Source: an uncultured Corynebacterium sp. (lineage in GTDB: Bacteria; Actinomycetota; Actinomycetes; Mycobacteriales; Mycobacteriaceae). From it: a stretch of DNA of 64,000 nt. Position 1 is the stretch's first letter, and each line of letters opens with the position of its first letter. A program made the translations under genes and the position numbers. Shown here one piece after another: positions 62,633 through 64,000 of the stretch. The notes beneath the pieces were generated by a model. It had not been told where the DNA came from. It was given only the letters and a program-made list of their open reading frames with translations, and made no database searches. The stretch covers positions 53,010 through 117,009 of the forward strand of contig NZ_CAMIHD010000006.1 of assembly GCF_946222835.1 (NCBI RefSeq), read 5' to 3'.

Positions 62633-62941
62633 TTAAGCGACCATTCGACAATGCTTCAGCTTGAATCCGGTCCCTTTCTTGCCATACAGCTTGTTGTTGG
62701 CGTCTTTGACTGCTGCAGCTTTCGTGTTTCCAAAGCCCCATATGTACTCTCCGGTTGCTTCATTGCGGAGGTTGACGATAGGACACTTAACTTGCACTCG
62801 GTAGACAGCATAGGGTGTGATTTCTGGTGGAACGCTGCTTAAGGAAGTGGCTGGGGTAGCGCTGGCTGTTCCCTGCACCCCGGAAAGGGCGATCATTAGG
62901 CTAATAGCGACTGCGGATAGCGAGCGAAAAGGTTTCTTCAT
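62633..62941 (-). CDS. Small secreted cationic two-cysteine protein
   Basis: The ATG at 62941 has AAGGAG ten bases upstream. The 102-residue product has a strong signal peptide (PFRSLSAVAISLMIALSGVQG, probable cleavage after ASA near residue 28). The mature part is about 74 residues, basic and Lys-rich (KLYGKKGTGFKLKHCRM), with exactly two cysteines (Cys53, Cys98) likely forming one disulfide. Size and charge are those of secreted bacteriocin- or inhibitor-like proteins, but no known family is recognised. The gene is AT-richer than the chromosome and diverges from an acidic cytosolic gene whose start overlaps its own. Confidence 0.7.
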   Translation of the reverse strand: MKKPFRSLSAVAISLMIALSGVQGTASATPATSLSSVPPEITPYAVYRVQVKCPIVNLRNEATGEYIWGFGNTKAAAVKDANNKLYGKKGTGFKLKHCRMVA

Positions 62942-63326
62942 GACGGCAAACTCCTTCGAGGACGGAATAGTTGAGCAGAAATTCGTTGAAGAGCTGCATT
63001 TGTACTGCTCTCAACCGGAACTTGAAAGGCTGATAAAGCGGTTTAAAAGTTCCTTCGCTCAAGAATTTCACGAATTGGATGACTTTTCTCCCGTTGCAGT
63101 GGAAACCGAAGAAGACGACTATAATCTAGCTATCGAAGCAGCAGGTAGGGGCGATTTTGAGGATCTTCGAGCTTATGTAATAAAGCAAGAGTTTGTTTTC
63201 CCTGTCCGAAAAAAGAACGAGGAAGATCTCGACAAAATCAGCAATAGGGTCTTCGGGATTGTTGGAGAAACTGTTGAGGATGTCCCCTATTTCAGCTTCC
63301 TTGACCTGGAAGGGGATCGGACCTAA
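62940..63326 (+). CDS. Acidic hypothetical protein divergent from the secreted protein
   Basis: ATG at 62940 is preceded by AAAGG at good spacing. The 128-residue product is acidic, with DFSPVAVETEEDDYNLAIEA and RKKNEEDLDKISNRVFG, and has no signal or span. Codon use and base composition differ from the chromosomal genes. Its start codon overlaps the divergent secreted gene's start, so the two coding regions begin on top of each other. A later start is possible but none has a better ribosome site. An immunity or regulatory partner is a hypothesis only. Confidence 0.6.
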   Translation: MTANSFEDGIVEQKFVEELHLYCSQPELERLIKRFKSSFAQEFHELDDFSPVAVETEEDDYNLAIEAAGRGDFEDLRAYVIKQEFVFPVRKKNEEDLDKISNRVFGIVGETVEDVPYFSFLDLEGDRT

Positions 63327-63438
63327 GTAGCCCCAGCGATTCTCCGCGTTCTGAGACGCCTGCACCACGCCTGGGTGATGTGCTCGACGCTCAAGAGCGC
63401 ATAGAGCGCCCCGGACGGGGCGGGCGCGCTGGCTGGCG

Positions 63439-63545
63439 TTAGCCGCGTTCAAAGTCAGCGATAACCAAGTCAGCCGCCGTCGCCGTCTGCGTCGACACCT
63501 GGCGCTGCCGCGCGTACGGCTGCGCCGCACGCTTGCCCCTGAATT
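63439..63545 (-). pseudogene. C-terminal remnant of an unknown protein
   Basis: The minus-strand frame ends FRGKRAAQPYARQRQVSTQ then TATAADLVIADFERG and stop, a well-formed C-terminus not continued upstream. I cannot assign a family. It abuts plus-strand plasmid-type coding at about 63545, which suggests another recombination junction. Confidence 0.3.
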
Positions 63546-63549
63546 TTTC

Positions 63550-63717
63550 GTGCCCGACAGCCCCGCCCTGTACGTGCTTTTTCCCGAGGCCACCACGGAA
63601 TCTCGCCAGATTGCCCGGGAGGATCTCGATCGGGCCGGCTCCCAGGCCCTGGAGCTCGACGGGCGGATCAACGACCTGCTCGCCGTCCTGGACGACGAGC
63701 TCAGCGAGGGTGCATGA
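63550..63717 (+). CDS. Small acidic plasmid-type protein, possibly truncated
   Basis: From GTG at 63550 the frame reads VPDSPALYVLFPEATTES then RQIAREDLDRAGSQALELDGRINDLLAVLDDELSEGA. It is a helical acidic protein of 55 residues whose stop overlaps the next start by three bases (ATGA). The true start may be upstream or lost. Function unknown. Confidence 0.4.
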   Translation: MPDSPALYVLFPEATTESRQIAREDLDRAGSQALELDGRINDLLAVLDDELSEGA

Positions 63718-63845
63718 GTGATCAGGGCACCTGCGAGTGGTGCGGCGGGCCGATCCCGCCCCGCTCGGATCCGCGGGGGCAGGGGGCTCGGTTCTGCCGC
63801 CCTGCGCATCGTGCTGCCACCCATGCGCGACCGCCAGACCATGGC
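63714..63845 (+). pseudogene. Zinc-ribbon-like small protein, truncated
   Basis: ATG at 63714 opens MSDQGTCEWCGGPIPPRSD followed by PRGQGARFCRPAHR, a small zinc-finger-like motif with CxxC and a Cys-x3-His (CRPAH), common next to plasmid genes. Its frame is lost where the second replicase copy begins (63823), so the C-terminus is artificial. Confidence 0.4.
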
Positions 63846-64000
63846 TAGGCGCGTGCGGGGCTACGTCACTCAATCTAAGAGCGCTGCTTACAACGGTTCT
63901 AGTGCGCCAGGTAAAGCCACGAGCAGCGAGCGGAAAGCCTTGGCCACGATGGGCCGCAGAGGCGGCAAGAAAGCCGCACAACGCTGGAAAGACCGTGATA
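63823..64000 (+). repeat. Second, diverged replicase copy entering the right edge
   Basis: This segment encodes MRDRQTMARRVRGYVTQSK, then SSAPGKATSSERKALATMGR, and matches 61235-61405. It begins abruptly inside the gene, with no N-terminal part upstream, and continues beyond the window. Confidence 0.75.

Noticed and set aside
63126..63842. Long minus-strand frame across the plasmid remnant
   Set aside because: It runs antisense through the better-supported acidic gene and the zinc-ribbon fragment and has no continuous domain; only its middle segment (63439-63545 in another frame) looks protein-like.

Overview
The window is a high-GC actinobacterial chromosome segment, almost certainly Corynebacterium. 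The evidence is the aecD-brnQ pair, a MalQ that matches the corynebacterial enzyme over its whole length, the ArsR/Zur pair beside glyS, and the conserved block hemW-hrcA-dnaJ2-rsmE-phoH-ybeY ... era-recO-uppS ... glyS-dgt. I cannot assign a species. I saw no rRNA, tRNA or CRISPR array.

Layout. 1-0.36 kb: start of a secreted LamG-type protein. 0.7-12.2 kb (mostly minus strand): dgt, a DUF218 protein, a TPM/glycine-rich membrane protein, two small conserved proteins, glyS, the zinc-type regulators ArsR and Zur, a CPBP protease, a membrane-protein/XRE pair with a striking operator, uppS, recO and era. 12.3-15.2 kb: a lipoprotein, an AmiF-type formamidase and a pyridoxal kinase. 15.2-21.4 kb: ybeY, phoH, rsmE, dnaJ2, hrcA, an ATPase remnant and hemW. 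21.5-26.9 kb: two CNNM/CBS membrane proteins, a DUF559-like protein, a collagen-like surface protein and an unknown gene. 27.2-38 kb: a fatty acyl-CoA ligase, malQ, an esterase, idi, a lipoprotein, an ABC exporter and aecD-brnQ. 39.2-42 kb: an accessory insert (DUF1266 protein, PH-like protein, membrane-anchored partner, IS110-type remnant). 42.3-60 kb: a luciferase-like oxidoreductase, a GntR-controlled peptide ABC transporter, an FUSC protein, thpR, a fused TsuA-TusA sulfur transporter, two tandem two-component systems and an M20 aminoacylase.

60.2-64 kb is different in kind. It is a mosaic of truncated genes: a 13E12/HNH N-terminus joined to a 5'-truncated plasmid replicase, a methylase-like N-terminus, small plasmid-type ORFs, a secreted cationic two-cysteine protein divergent from an acidic partner, and a second diverged replicase copy entering at the right edge. 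It reads as integrated, decaying plasmid material.

Functional threads. uppS and idi belong to isoprenoid and cell-wall lipid-carrier supply. hrcA-dnaJ2 are heat-shock genes. ArsR-Zur is a zinc-responsive pair. AmiF can release ammonia from formamide. AecD cleaves C-S bonds and TsuA-TusA brings in reduced sulfur. The best candidates for undescribed biology are the divergent secreted/acidic pair near 62.9 kb, the 39-41.6 kb accessory trio, the CTTTAC-controlled membrane/XRE pair near 9 kb and the collagen-like surface protein.
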